Positions 45,781 through 57,839 of a DNA stretch of 64,000 nt are shown here, piece after piece. Position numbers and translations under genes: made by a program. Below the pieces are notes generated by a model. It was not told the DNA's origin, ran no database searches, and was given only the letters and a program-made list of their open reading frames with translations. Source of the DNA: Massospora cicadina (Eukaryota; Entomophthoromycota; Entomophthoromycetes; Entomophthorales; Entomophthoraceae); NCBI GenBank assembly GCA_022478985.1, contig JAKSZP010014524.1, positions 62,001 through 126,000 of the forward strand, written 5' to 3'. Every line of letters begins with the position of its first letter. The first letter of the stretch is position 1.

Positions 45781-46660
45781 ACAAAGTGCATCAAAAGTGG
45801 ATTGATGGCGTTCCTTCCATTTGAACACAGCGACTTTCTTTAACAACTAGAATAGCAGCCCCCCAATACAGCTAAAATTGGGGATAAAGTGACGTTAGTA
45901 ACTGACCATTCCCAGAAATACATGTATTTTGCGCTTACTATTGGGAGTAGTCATTTGGCTGATGGCCTCCACCTTAGCCAGTTGTGGCTGCAGCACAGTT
46001 GAGTCTACCACAAACCTCAGGTGTTCCAGCTGATCTTTGAAAAAGTTACACTTTTGAGGTTTAATTTTAATGTTTGCCTCAGCCAGTTGGTGGAATACTG
46101 CTTCAAGGTGATCAAGGTGCTCCAAAAAGGTTCGAGAGAAAATGTTAATATCATCAAGGTATACAAGGACGCATGATAGTTTCAGGTCACCAATAATAGT
46201 GTCCATGACATGCTGAAACATAGCTGGGGCGTTGCACAGTCCTTGAGGCATCCATGCAGGTTAAAAAGGTCTTTAGAGTTGATCACAGCGCATTTTTCTT
46301 ATTCCACCAAGGGTAACTTGATTTGCCAGTAGCCTGATATTAAGTCCATCGCAGAAAAGTAGTGGGCACCCCCTAATCAGTCCAGAGCATTGTCAATTCT
46401 GTACAAGGGATATGAATCCTTTTTTGTGATATTGCTGAGCTTCTGGTAATCTATTACTACCTGGTTGGTGCCGTCCTTCTTTTTTACAATTAAACAGGCA
46501 AAGCCCATGGCTCTTGGATGGTTCAAGCATCCATTGTTGTAATAATTTGTTGATTTCCTCAGTAACCACATCTTCCGCTGCCTGAGAATGGTGGATTGGC
46601 TGAGACCTTATCAGAGGATGATTGCCAGTATCTAATTGATGAACCACCCCCCGAGCACAC
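45781..46660 (-). pseudogene. Element I reverse transcriptase
   Basis: Minus frames 46377-46571 (CLIVKKKDGTNQVVIDYQKL) and 45895-46251 (MPQGLCNAPAMFQHVMDTI, LVYLDDINIFSRTF). The catalytic Asp pair is retained. About 46260-46390 between them is broken. Palm and connection follow as in D (HVFLGMVSY). Confidence 0.88.
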
Positions 46661-47590
46661 CCTAAATAATGATCATTGACAGCGAAAATCCCCTTGTATT
46701 TCTGAAATAAGGCTATTGATTAATCTTTTTGTTCATCCAATAATCCTGTTAGATTACTCTGCGGTATTACTAATAGTACTTCGACAGATGTTTTGAGCAG
46801 TAGACCAAATTCATCCAATGATCCAAAGTCATGAACCTGATGGACCTAATCTATGGGAATCAGATGTATATATGCTAAAGTTTGGTGGCGGCAGCTTTGC
46901 ATTGGTTCACTCTGCAGGTTTGCTAACAAAACCTTTATCTCCCCATGTCCCGCAAGTATAATTCCTGGAGCCTCATGTGGCTCAAACAATGTTTGATGAT
47001 AGAGCCCAATAAAACCCCATATAACCCACTTGGCACTTCCACCTCTAACTCAGTATTTATTAAGACTTGATGGCCGGAAGGAATAGATATGGGACCTGCC
47101 ACTCGAAGAGGTATTTCCTGGTATTCATAGATCTTCTGGGGGAGAGCCCAAGTTTTGCGCTTTAGTCAATGGTAGCAAACAGGCCATACCCCATCACTAT
47201 AGGTAAGGTTGATATTGCTTGTATGCACTGGGTCCTTTGGTACTCCACTAGTAGTAAATTAAATTGGGATCTGCTGACCCAGAATGGCGAGGGTCTCCTC
47301 CGTCATATCAATGACAGCCTTGAAACAATGCAGAAAAGTGGTCCCAATTAAAAGGTCATAGTTTTTATCCAGTAACACAATTGCCAGAGCCACAATGACA
47401 ATGGACCCAAAATGCAGAGGTAGCGCACTATAAGCTCCCTTGGAGACAGTGCTTACAGCTCCAGCAGTTCTGTAAACCGAACGATGGTCCACATTAGGTT
47501 TCAATGTCAATTTTTGCATTAACTTAGTGGAAACTATGTTGACTGGAGCACCAGTATCTATTATAGCGCGAACTCTATTTTTCACTACAA
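46661..47590 (-). pseudogene. Element I protease and linker
   Basis: 47259-47585 is open for 108 codons: RAIIDTGAPVNIVSTKLM (active site intact), VYRTAGAVSTVSKGAYSALP, AIVLLDKNYDLLIGT. From 46661 to 47258 lies the usual protease-to-RT linker, with no further domain recognised. It is the best preserved protease in the window. Confidence 0.87.
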
Positions 47591-47599
47591 AAATATCAC

Positions 47600-48694
47600 A
47601 GTATGTAAATCCAGAATAAGAAGATTATTGACTGTTTAATATGTGAACATTTATGGGCTCTCTTTTCCCAAGGAAATTCATAATCCCCTCTCCAACTTGG
47701 GGTATTCTCTGACAATGGTATCTACTGGAAGGACGACGTTCACTCCTTTCAGAGTTGGTGCATCTGCGGCAGAATCAAGTTGGTCAATTATGGCAGAATT
47801 TTGCCAAATGACCAGGGCGACTGCATTTGTAGCAGTTAACTCCATAAGAACCATGTCTCATTTCCAGACCGGAAAGTTTGGGGTTATTCTGTATACCAGA
47901 CCAAGGTCAGTAAGCCAATTGCTGATGGTCGGTATAGTTGGGTCCAGGTTGATAACTAGGTTGCTGACACCTGTCATGGCCAGCCCATTGACGCTGATTA
48001 AACTGTTAATTATAATTTGGCTGAGGACGAGGTGCAGAGTTATAGTAAGGCCAAGAATTACTAATCAGAGCTGGAGGCGGACAATAGTATTATCTGGAAT
48101 AAGAAGGTGCCATGGCAGCGGTAGTTTTACAATCCAAATTTGGCGGTGAAAAGTTAGGGGATACCCAATGTAAAAACTTTACAATCTTAAGCAGAGGTAT
48201 GTCATCATCCAGAAGCGGCAAAATAACATTAGAAAGTTCATGATATGGCTTCACCGCGGTGGACATGGCAATGCACGCGTCAGCTTCTGCTAAGTACCCA
48301 GCTCCAATCAGTACATGAGCTTCTGTTGTGAATCAATCAGCAACTTTATGAGAGTCTCATTTTGACGGAATCAATTGTAAAGAATTCCACTTTCTGGTAT
48401 AAAATGTCCTTCATCATATCTGATTGAGGAACTTTCCATTTACAGAGCTCCTTCCTCTGCAAACTCAAATCGTTTAAAGAACCCATAGATGTTTCCATTG
48501 TGGTCAAATGATTTGGGGACGTTTTGATTAGCGGGTATAGCATGACCTTTGGAGGTACCACCATTACTTGAGGAAGGTTTTTTCAACTCATAGGAATCTG
48601 CTATCATCCTTTTAACGGCGTTGTTTTCTCCTATGTATGATGCTTGATAGTCATCCATCTTTTCTATCAAGTTGGTGGTAGTATTGGGTTTCAG
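47600..48694 (-). pseudogene. Element I gag
   Basis: The N-terminal part at 48440-48694 contains FDHNGNIYGFFKRFEFA, as in D. The C-terminal part (about 47770-48140) is rich in Pro, Gln, Tyr and Asn (for example SWPYYNSAPRPQPNYN, QPSYQPGPNYTDHQQ) and ends in a CCHC knuckle CYKCSRPGHLAKFC (about 47805-47850). A forward frame of 168 codons at 47643-48149 is only the antisense shadow. Confidence 0.78.
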
Positions 48695-48830
48695 ACACGC
48701 TTGAAAATATACTAAAATAGTTCTTTTATTTATTTTTATGAATACAGCTACTTTTCGCTGTCCCATCTTGTACATATTTTGCTTATATATTCACATGTCA
48801 ACATCGCCTTTTCCCTTATCACCGGCAATT
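48695..48830 (-). repeat. Element I 5' LTR fragment
   Basis: About 135 bp matching the 3' LTR around 43645-43745 (CAGACACGCTTGAAAATATA; TTTTATGAATACAGCTAC) and then, after an internal gap, around 43920-43950 (AATGTCAACATTGCC). The first 110 bp and last 160 bp of the LTR are absent. Confidence 0.75.
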
Positions 48831-48899
48831 ATGGCAGAATTTTGATCCAAATGACCTTACTAGATAAGCGATTTTTTAAAACTGCCTTAAACATTTGTT

Positions 48900-49616
48900 T
48901 TTTTTTTTTAGCAGTTAGGGTTTATTAGGGGGTTAAAATTTATTACCACTAAAGTTAATTTACCTGAGGAAATTTCTAGTCAGCACTGGGCCATCTTTAT
49001 TCAATTATAGGAAAACTCTGATGGACCATTTTACTAAAGATTCCCTGATACAAATTTCCGCCTCATTAAAATGATGGACCTTCATAAGGTCAGGCGACAT
49101 CTACTCAAAGTGGCACTTAAGTCAGCAGTGTAAAACAAACCCAAAAACGAATAGGAATGAAGAAGCTGCTGAATGATCAACCTAAGTGACCCCCATTCTC
49201 TTTTGGTGTGGGTGTTCTACTCGTCAGCTTTGCCATATCAAAATTTTGATACAAAGACACTCTACCATTTAGAATGTATCGCCTGCCCAAGAACCTCCCT
49301 TCTGGATGTCACCCCCCATTTAATATTATTATTTTTTTTATTTGGGGTTTATTTTGTTAGTTGCGACATTTAAAAACCCCTATTTTACCATAATAAAGGG
49401 ACGTCATTAATTCTGTATCTCGTTTTATTACTTGACTTAAATAAATCCATTTCTTCATAATTATCATAAGATAGATACTCTAGCTCACAAGACCTAAGAG
49501 GTGACTTGGCACCCTTAAAAAGCAATACTTGTTGTGAGACTAAGTTGGCTTCAAGTATTGACTGTCAGGCTTCTTGGGCATAGTGATAATATGCTTAAAA
49601 ATGGAAGCCCTAAACA
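48900..49616 (+). repeat. F-family LTR, taken as 3' LTR of E
   Basis: Aligns with the F LTRs (50227-50986, 61421-62179): GGTCAGGCGAC...ACTCAAAGTGGCA, CTTTGCCATATCAAAATTTTG, TAGATACTCTAGCTC, GAGGTGACTTGGCACCC and the end GAAGCCCTAAACA. The left edge is unclear and the first 50-100 bp look damaged. No primer-binding site follows, so it is a 3' or solo LTR. Position and orientation suit element E. Confidence 0.7.
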
Positions 49617-50226
49617 TAGAAAATTATGATGATGCTTAAATTAACAATTACTATGCTAAAGATAATATGATGGAAGCACCTGTGAACAAAAGGAAAACTC
49701 AACATCTTCAAGGATCCTCTTTAAATGTACCATGTTTGACATTCATTTATTGAATGCTTGCATTACATGCTTCCCATCTTAATCTTAACACTTGGCTCAG
49801 AGTCCATATTTTTTGACATCATTACTTATCTCTTCAATGGCGGGACTAATTAACAATTTATCAGAATGGCGGTACCATGTGTCCTTTGGGTGCTGTCATG
49901 GGTACTTGAATATTTATAATAGAAGGCAGGTTAATCCTTAGCATGTCAGTTTTCTGATAGTTTATCTTAGTAACTATGTGCTCAAAAAATCTCAAGAATT
50001 CTTAAGTACAGTAGTAATCCTTGTTTGATTACATAAATGTGCATGTTTAGATATAGCCAAAAAGCTGAATAATATAAGATAATTGCATAGATAACATAAT
50101 TACAGTAAAAATATATTAGACATCAACTTATTAGATAAAGTATGGAAAAGTTTATATGTTTTATTTATATAATTAATTTCCACTCACTTTACCCTATTGA
50201 ATTCTGGCTATGTACATGAAGAGCGC
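49617..50226. other. AT-rich spacer between E and F
   Basis: 610 bp with no recognisable coding, repeat or RNA feature. Probably old flanking DNA. Confidence 0.3.
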
Positions 50227-50986
50227 TGTCAATATACAGATTCTGGACACTATGGTAAGAATAATGACCATTTGACTTCCAAACCCAAATTGAAGCGTAG
50301 AACTGAGAAGGGGTTCGTAGGAGTTACCTTAATAATTTACTTGGAAAACTGCTATTCTGTACGGCTCAAATTGACCTAAGAAAAATTATTCAGACCAAAT
50401 TGAGCCTAAGATGCTACAAGATGAAATCCTGCCTAGTTAAGATGAAGGATCATCAGAAGGTCAGGCGACTAGTACTCAAGGTGGCATTTGAGGAATTAAA
50501 TTATGTAACCTAAAAAGGGTAAGAATTAAGACTCTTCCCAAAAATAACCTAATTGATACAAATCTCATCTAACTTAGTGCATTCAGCTTACAACTTTGCC
50601 CTATCAAAATATATGATATATGGACATTATAAAATCTGGAAAGCAACGCTTTACACAGGCCTCCCTTCCTGATTTCATCCCCATTAGTCTTATTAATCTT
50701 TTTCCTTTTGGGGTTTTATATTATAAATGCGGCATATAAAAACTCCTATTCTATATTGTATTAAAGTTACTTCATTACTTTTATATTCGTCTTGGTACTT
50801 GACTTTAATAAGTTCACTTCACCAAGTCTTACCATAGGACAGATACTCTAGCTTAAAGGACTTAAGCGGTGACTTGTCACCCTTTTAAATAAAAAATATA
50901 CTTGTCATGTGACTTAGTCAGCTTTAATTTTTAACTGTTGGGCTTCTTAAGCTAGCCACATAAGGCTTAAAAGCAGAAGCCCAACA
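50227..50986 (+). repeat. Element F 5' LTR
   Basis: Starts TGTCAATATAC and ends GAAGCCCAACA. Shares CTATGGTAAGAAT, GAAGGATCATC, ACTCAAGGTGGCATT and GGTACTTGACT with the 3' LTR. A possible poly(A) signal, AAATAAAAAATATA, is near 50896. Confidence 0.85.
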
Positions 50987-50989
50987 TGC

Positions 50990-51007
50990 TGGTGCTCACC
51001 ACAGAGG
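50990..51007 (+). promoter_or_regulatory. Element F primer-binding site
   Basis: TGGTGCTCACCACAGAGG, three bases after the LTR, has two differences from the shared core. Confidence 0.7.
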
Positions 51008-51039
51008 TGTCAGCTGAAGCTTAACGATACCAACAACTA

Positions 51040-53100
51040 ATTGATCACACCATGGAAGAAACACAGTTGATAGTGTCACCTATTGGGTGTACAATGTGAA
51101 TAGTGAAGAAGATAATCGTATAGAAAAGTCTATCCATTGTCAGGTTTCAAAAAGTTTAAGAAATCCTATGGAAATTCTTATATTATCATCTAACCTAATT
51201 TACAATGAAGGAGTCCAAGAGTTACTTTATGGAGTCATTAACACTAGAGAAAGAGTAAGTCCAAAAGGGCATCTGACGTGAACAGGACTCTCATGAACCT
51301 TTACAACCAGTGCTCTATCAGAGAGTTATGGTTTAAGTGTAATCTATCTCAAATATTTTACAATTTGTGCACCCAGTGATTTACTATAACGTTCATTTAC
51401 TAGGGTACGTAAGGAGGAACTTTACCATCATATCTAATACCCAGGGTCCATTAAGGATGTCTTAGGAGCAGGTATATAATTTAGTATCAAAAAGTATAGG
51501 AGACGTCCGGCATTTGATGAAAGAAAACAGCCATACATCATTCAGCTTCCAATTAAAATAGGAACTATTGATTCTCATGTTATCAAGTATATGGATGATA
51601 CTACGAATATCATTCAAAAGGACATCTCAGAGTCAAACAATTATTTCATGCAATTACTCAAGACCTTTGCTGGAAAGCTCTGAAGATAAGAAACCAAAGC
51701 TCATGGAAAATGCCAGCCCAATCGTCTACTAGCCATCAACAGGAGAAAGTACATATTTCCCTCCTTAATCCTTGGTAAAACCATCCCTACAACGAATTGT
51801 TGGTCTAAAGGGCCATCAAACCTCTGAGACTTCATTATTGTCACATAATATCGCTTCTCAAGTAGCCCAAGTTGAACAGGATCTAGCAACCTGTGCGATT
51901 CAGGCGTCTACTCTTTACATTACAGTTTAATTTAACAAATTATAGAGAGACATGATAGGTAAGTCCCTCAGTTGAGAGGACATTAACCAAGTCTATCATC
52001 ACCTCAACAAAGTTGAGCAACGCTAAAAGACTCTCACATAAGAGCTGAAAGCTAATCCTGACAAGCCTCCTCAGAGCACTGAATGCAAGGAGGCGAGGAA
52101 GTACTAGAATCGGCGCATTTGAGTATTAAAGGATGAGAACAAGCTTTTGGAAAATATCAAACATCCACTCACCAATAAATTTATAATCTGAACATCCGCA
52201 TTAAGAGCTTGGAGGGTAATAAAGTTGAATTAAAAAGAACAATCAATATGCTGAATGTTACTCTAAGGATTTTTATGGAGTAAATGAAGCAACATCTCAC
52301 CCATTTACATGACCAAATATGTCGACTTGAATGGCAAGTTGAACAGAGTGACATAAGAATTGAAATTACCAAATCTGAATCTCACAGAGTACATATTGTA
52401 ACAAGATTGGAGACCAATACCTTTAAGCCTACGTTTAAGGACAATTTTACACCTGGTAAAGGAAATATTGCATATTTTCTCTACATCTAGGAAGACGCAA
52501 TGGAAGGTTTGACTGATCTTAGGAGGTTAAGCATATTTTGTCTTTTTTAAGCCACATGGATCAAGAGTTTAAGGTGCCTCACATGGACCACTTGCTTACC
52601 TGAAGAGAAGTGAAAGAGTTGCTCTTTAAGAGTTTGGGTCAAAGCAGAACCAGAGTATGAAGAAACAGGCCTTCATGAAAATCACGCTACGCTGGAATGA
52701 GACCCTTGCTGAATTTGCTGAATGCTTTTATATATAGCCCACACACTGATGAATCAAAAACACATACGTTAGAAGATGCTGTAGCCGAGTTTTTTCTGGT
52801 ATAAAAGTAACCCTGACCTTGCCATGCACGTCACATCCGCAAAAAAAGCTTTAAAGCCGTTTTGGATGTCAAATTAGCCCTACTTAATTAAGTTGATATA
52901 TACAAGTTAGAGAACTCCTGAAAAGGCCTCCACAAAAACCAGAGTGTATACCATGGAGGAATCAAAACCTAAGAAGGAGGAGAAGTCAAAATGCAACTAC
53001 TGTAAGAAGAACAATCATATCAAAGATATGTATTTTAAGAAATACTCTGCCTATGCTGAGCAGGGAAAAGGGAATTTAGCTTAGGGTCAAGTATCACTGA
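51040..53100 (+). pseudogene. Element F gag
   Basis: Heavily broken. A coiled-coil-like part at 52284-52380 (HLHDQICRLEWQVEQ) precedes the conserved FKPTFKDNFTPGKGNIAYFL motif (about 52427), shared with the Gags of B and L. A zinc knuckle remnant CNYCKKNNHIKDMY at about 52993 lacks its last Cys (Tyr instead). I found no Gly-X-Y run between the N-terminal part and the core, unlike B and L. Confidence 0.75.
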
Positions 53101-53439
53101 GCCAACTTGTTCAAACTTACCTTAAAAACATTGCCAATCGCTCAATTAACTTGCATTGAGATTGAACTTGATGGTGATACTAGAGGTAATCATGAGGACA
53201 CAGGTATTACATTCTATGTTCACCTGCTGAGCTCGCCATTCCAGATCATTTAATCACAAAAATATCAACAACGCCCAGGTCTCCAAAGGCACATACCACA
53301 GTCAGTTCATAGGGTATCCCAAGTTAATTGATACAACCATTGATACTGATCAGTACTTTTCCCTGTAGATCCAACCCATCTCGAGCATCCAAAGTATCCT
53401 GGAGATTAAGAAGAAGTATCCCAAGACTGCCTGAAAAAG

Positions 53440-53936
53440 CTTAATGCAACATTTCGCCTCAAGGAGATGTTTTCTCTACCACCAAAGTTTAGAGGAAAAT
53501 ATCCAAAGTGTAAGTGGTAAGTTAGAAGGTCCTAGTTATAGCTATCTTAGATATGGGATTCACTATCAATGTTGTTTCATCCTGACTAATCAAGAAGATC
53601 AATCTCGCCCCATATATTTAAAAACACACAAGAATATTTATAACCAGTCCTTATACACTAAGGCGATGGGTGCTTATTCATCTTTACCATTCCAAATTGG
53701 CAATTTAGAATTCTCTTCTCTCACAGTTGCCTTAGACAAAAGTCAATATGATATTCTCTTTGGCACAGTTTATGATCAAATATGAAGGATTTATCAATCT
53801 GAAAGAAGGATACATATCACTCCTCAACTATGACGTTCCCTTTGTACTAGATATTAAAAAATCCAGCAAGAAGGATTACTATTGCTGGTCCAGTACCCTG
53901 TTTCTATTTTACCTTTGTGATATTCTAACTCTGTAA
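53440..53936 (+). pseudogene. Element F aspartic protease
   Basis: Active site LAILDMGFTINVVSS at about 53536-53580. Thr of Asp-Thr-Gly is replaced by Met, as in D. The overlapping frame 53444-53785 carries KAMGAYSSLPFQIG and VALDKSQYDILFGT, the second conserved block, so a frameshift lies between them. Confidence 0.78.
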
Positions 53937-54479
53937 AAAACATGAAAAGGCTACTAAACTCAGTAGATGCATCAAATGGCATAACGTTTTATTCAACCAA
54001 GGAGATAAAAATTGTTCCAGGAGAACAAAGGGTAGTGTCCACCAACATAACTCTGAGTAAACCTCAAAATGTTGCTACATATCACTACTGTCGATGAATT
54101 TAGTAGGTTTGAACCAAGAGTTTTACCAGGAGTCCTAGATCCAGCTTATTAGCGGCATATTAAGCTATTATTTGTGAACCAAAATGAACAGAGATATCTT
54201 AGTCAAGGAATATCAAGAGATATGGAAAGGTCAATTTTCCCATTGATGAAATCAACAAGGTACATTTTATTATTACTCACCTCAATTATGGCCTACTTTC
54301 AAAAATTTAATTTGAGCTATCCCTCAACTCAAAGTATCTGATAAAGTAAATCAGGAGGAACTTAAGAAAGTGTACCAGTTATTTGAAGATTATCAGGATG
54401 ATTTCTTCAATCAGATGTTGACTAAGGTCACATGAAAGACTTGTCACATAGGATTAACTTTGGAGATTCAACCCCTAGC

Positions 54480-55110
54480 TGGTTGAAAACATATAAAAAG
54501 TCAAATGTAGAGGAGCAATATAAGGACTGAGCTCAAACTATTATTGGATGCCAGCTTACTTGTGCCTTCAAAAGAGTCCATGGTTGCCCTCACTTCACCT
54601 ATAAAGAAGAATTACGGTGGTCACAGAATAGTGATGGATTTCAGGATGCCAAACAGCCTCACTAAGAAGGACAGCTATCAGATTAAAAGCGTTGACGATG
54701 CTCTAGCTAAACTCTCCAGCTCAAATTTCTTCACTTCAATGAAAATCACCAGTGGCAATTAGAAGATGGATCTATCTCCATAAGATCAGAAAATGCGTGT
54801 TGATATGCATGGAAGGATTATACCAACCTACCCAGCTCCCTCAGGTATTATGCAACGCACCCACCTTGTTTCAACTGGTTATGAATCAAATCATGTAAAA
54901 TCTTAAGCTCAGCTGTGTAGTTGTATACCTTAATGACATAATATTAACTTCCAAAACATTTACCAATTATCTAGATCACCTAAAGTCTGATTTCCAAAGG
55001 CTGAGAGAGGATCACATCAAAAACTAAACCTGTAAAATTTACACGAATTTATCAAAAACTGAAATTTTTTTGTAGACGCTATATTGTGGGAAAAGTTTAG
55101 CCTGTGTATG
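54480..55110 (+). pseudogene. Element F reverse transcriptase
   Basis: 54544-54762 reads GGHRIVMDFRMPNSLTKKDS then VDDALAKLSSSNFFTSM. LPQVLCNAPTLFQLVMNQIM (about 54837) and VVVYLNDIILTSKTF (about 54920-54964) follow. The YxDD box reads YLND, so the first catalytic Asp is Asn and the enzyme is inactive. Confidence 0.83.
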
Positions 55111-55760
55111 ATAAGCTTGAAGCAATCTATAAGATACCTGAGCCAAAGAGCCTTTAGGACATTTTTTTATATTTGAGAGAACATAACCATAATTTTATCC
55201 CTAATCTTGCTCAACTTGCGAACCTCTTGTCCAACTGCTTGCCAAAAACACACCTATAATATTAAGTAGAGCAACAAAATAAATCAAGTCAATAGAGAGT
55301 TTGTTTAAGAGAAAAATTGATCTTATGATATCTGTACTATATAAAGTCATTATACTGTTTACTGACGCCTTTGAATTATCCATAAGCGCCATCCTTTCTC
55401 AACTGGATAATGACATTGAACGCCCAGTTCCTAATTATATAGGAAAACGCTTTCCAAAGCTGAGAGAAATTTTATTATGGAAAAAAAGTGCTTAGCTTTT
55501 CTCCTGTAGTGAGACATTTCTGGAGCATCTTGTATGGTAAAACTTCAGAGTTGTGATAGATCATGCTTCTTTAAAGCGGCTGCAAAGCATGGAAGATTTA
55601 ACAGAAAGACTAGCCCGCTGTGATCTCAAAGTTTTGTACTACAACATGAATTTTATTCATCAAGCAGTAATGAAGCACGTGAACATAGGTGGGCTAACCA
55701 GATTACCCATACTATATAGTATCATAGCGAGGCTGAACGGTTGCACAATATACTCTTGAA
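55111..55760 (+). pseudogene. Element F RNase H
   Basis: Connection IFESNHNFIPNLAQLANLL-like at 55165-55240. FTDAFELSISAILSQLDND lies at 55360-55410, then KCLAF (about 55488) and VIDHASLKRLQSMEDLTERL (55550-55610), ending HVNIGGLTRLP. The residue at the Glu position is degraded (KKCLAF for ECLAF), and the frame shifts twice. Confidence 0.78.
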
Positions 55761-56308
55761 GCCAGACTCTTGTGAGGATAAATATGAACCAGTTCATGAA
55801 TATGACAAACAACACACTTCAAAATATGAGGGTTCACAACGGATTACATTTCAAGAAGTTTGGTGCTGACTGGTTACCTTACTTGCAACCCTCATAACAG
55901 GTACCAGCTATAATGAAAGCCCACAATACCTTAGGACATAGAGGAGCAGGAAGAATTATGAATGTATCAAGGATTGCTACTATTGGGATTAAATACTGGA
56001 CTCTGTAGTGGAAGTGAAAGAAGCTTACATCACTTGTAATAGCAGATGCCGCTTAAAGACAAATACAAGTATCTGCCCATGAACCCTCAGATGCCGTTTC
56101 ACACCATTAGTTTAGAAATCATAGGTCACTACCAGATTCCACAGGAGGAAATCAATACAACTATGTAGGGATTATTATTTTCTCAAAGTGGGGCAAAGCA
56201 ATCACCATTCCCATACAGACCACTAAAGTTACAGCTACCTTTTTAAATTAAAACATACCTACTAGGTATTTATGCCCACAGGGACTGTTATGTGATTATG
56301 GGAAGAAC
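55761..56308 (+). pseudogene. Element F integrase, first part
   Basis: Zinc region at about 55920-56060 in mixed frames, then SLEIIGH (first Asp now Glu) and NQYNYVGIIIFSKWGKAITI (about 56152-56210). The second acidic site is LLCDYGKN at the very end, where element L enters. Reading resumes at 60783 with IMSRFVRILAMS. Confidence 0.78.
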
Positions 56309-56649
56309 TCTGGAAGTTTTGAATTACACTTCCAATAGGGCAGGGTTTTTCTTAAAGCTATGATATGTAGATTCTCCAAAGAAGCGAAATTAAGCAAAAA
56401 CAAGTTATAATTCGACCTAATTTTTATTATTGAAAGGATGGAATATTTATAGGTTTTTGTAATGATTAGAGATCTGTTTGATCTAATTAATTATTGAGCA
56501 GTCAAATCTTCTATCCCTTGATCGGGATGAGACTGATAATTCTTAATAACCTTGATAAATTTAGATAGATTATGCTCTCCTTATGATAGTTCCAGAGGAA
56601 ATGATGGAGTAGAATTTCAGAAATGAGAGAAATCAGCAGAAGCTTGACA
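56309..56649 (-). repeat. Element L 3' LTR
   Basis: 341 bp. On the element strand it starts TGTCAAGCTTC and is preceded by a strong polypurine tract CTTGAGGGGGAAG (complement of 56650-56662). It ends CTTCCAGA rather than CA; the identical AGAAC duplications support that end. Confidence 0.87.
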
Positions 56650-56699
56650 CTTCCCCCTCAAGATTTGATTGCAGAGGAGGGTTACTGTTAAAGATCTGG

Positions 56700-57760
56700 T
56701 TTGAATTCGGTTTATCACTATACCATTATCAACCTGGACAATCAATTACTATAATACTTTTCAAAAATATAACTTGATATGGACCAGACCAGTTGGATCC
56801 TAACCTCTTGGTTTTTCCACCATGGTGAGAGTGATAATACATAATAAAATCCCCAATCTGATATTCAGGTAAGGCAGGTTTATGCTTATTGCTTCTTTGG
56901 GTTTCCTTTTGAGTGGTTACTTCAATTGATTCCATGGCTTGAGCTTGAACTTGAATAATCTAATCAGACAAATTTCTATAACTAAATCAGGGTTTTCAGG
57001 TATTCTTTCTTCAATTATGGCCTAAACACTAGAATGGACTGATGGATCTTGCTCATATATGCATTTGAAAGGCGACTTCTTGATGATTCAATGATAGCTT
57101 ATTAAGTATGCAAATAAGGCACTTGGTAAATAAAAGTTCCACTGAGAGGGATCAGTGGAAGCCATCTTCTTTAAAATTGAGACTAGAGTTCCATTGAATC
57201 ACTCAATGGCTCCGTTCATGGATGGATTGTAAGTAATGACAAATCATTGGGTAGTATTAAATAATTTAGATCCTGTAAGAGTTGTGAGGTAAAATTAGTT
57301 CCTTTGTCAGACATAAGGACTTTGGGACACCCATGTAGAGTGATGATGTGCTGGTAAAGGAATAACGCAGTAGTCTTAGCAGAGGGGGTGGCAATGGAAA
57401 TGGCCTCAAAATAAAATTTTTAGGTGGTCAACCGCCATAATAATATACTGATGGCCATGTAATCCCTGAGGAAAAGGGCCTACAACATCAAATCTTACCA
57501 CTTCAAAAGCTTTAGTCAGGGAAATAACTTGATGTTAATAAGTAGGGCTGGTGGCTCCATGGCTTTTACAAATGAGACATGAGTTAAGGGTTTCTCAAAT
57601 GAATTCAGTCATGTTATTCCAATAATATCAGGTTTTCAACCATTCTTGAGTCTTCTTAACCCGCTATGAACTACTTGTTCATGTCCCTCCATAACAGCAT
57701 AAAATCTGGAGTTTAGGGGGCAAAAAGGGTAACCACTTGGTTTTGACCTGTTTATACTAG
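56700..57760 (-). pseudogene. Element L integrase
   Basis: Minus strand: HHCC region GHEQVVHSGLRRLKNG (about 57640-57690). Core has RFDVVGPFPQGLHGHQYIIM (about 57440-57500), VLMSDKGTNFTSQLLQD (about 57270-57330) and MNGAIE, stop, FNGTLVSILKKM (about 57160-57225); D, D and E remain. The C-terminal GPY/F part is at 56729-56935 (YQIGDFIMYYHSHHGGKTKR, NWSGPYQVIF). No chromodomain. Confidence 0.85.
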
Positions 57761-57839
57761 GCTCTTTCTTGAATCATGGTATCTTTAGTGATATATTTAA
57801 AGAAGCTCGATCCTCTTCAGCTACTCAAACCCAAAACTC

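Larger units (their letters stand above)
43537..48830 (-). mobile_element. Element I: D-family element, minus strand, right end deleted
   Basis: Minus-strand Ty3 element of the same family as D, inserted into the integrase of E. The 3' LTR (43537-44108) is complete. Integrase, RNase H, RT, protease and gag follow on the minus strand. The 5' LTR survives only as a fragment at about 48695-48830; the primer-binding site and both LTR edges are lost. The left target 5-mer would be CACAG (43532-43536); no right partner remains. Confidence 0.85.
36484..49616 (+). mobile_element. Element E: 5'-truncated F-family element hosting D and I
   Basis: Plus-strand relic made of three pieces: RT connection (36484-36777), RNase H and integrase (42745-43536), and a 3' LTR (about 48900-49616). 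The pieces are collinear with element F at 55.09-56.1 kb and with its LTR. D and I are inserted between them. The 5' half (LTR, gag, protease, most of RT) is missing at the junction with G. The integrase end is deleted together with part of I. Confidence 0.75.

Noticed and set aside
47643..48149. 168-codon forward open frame
   Set aside because: It is antisense to the gag of element I, whose minus-strand reading gives a Pro/Gln/Tyr-rich region and a CCHC knuckle. The forward peptide has no motif.
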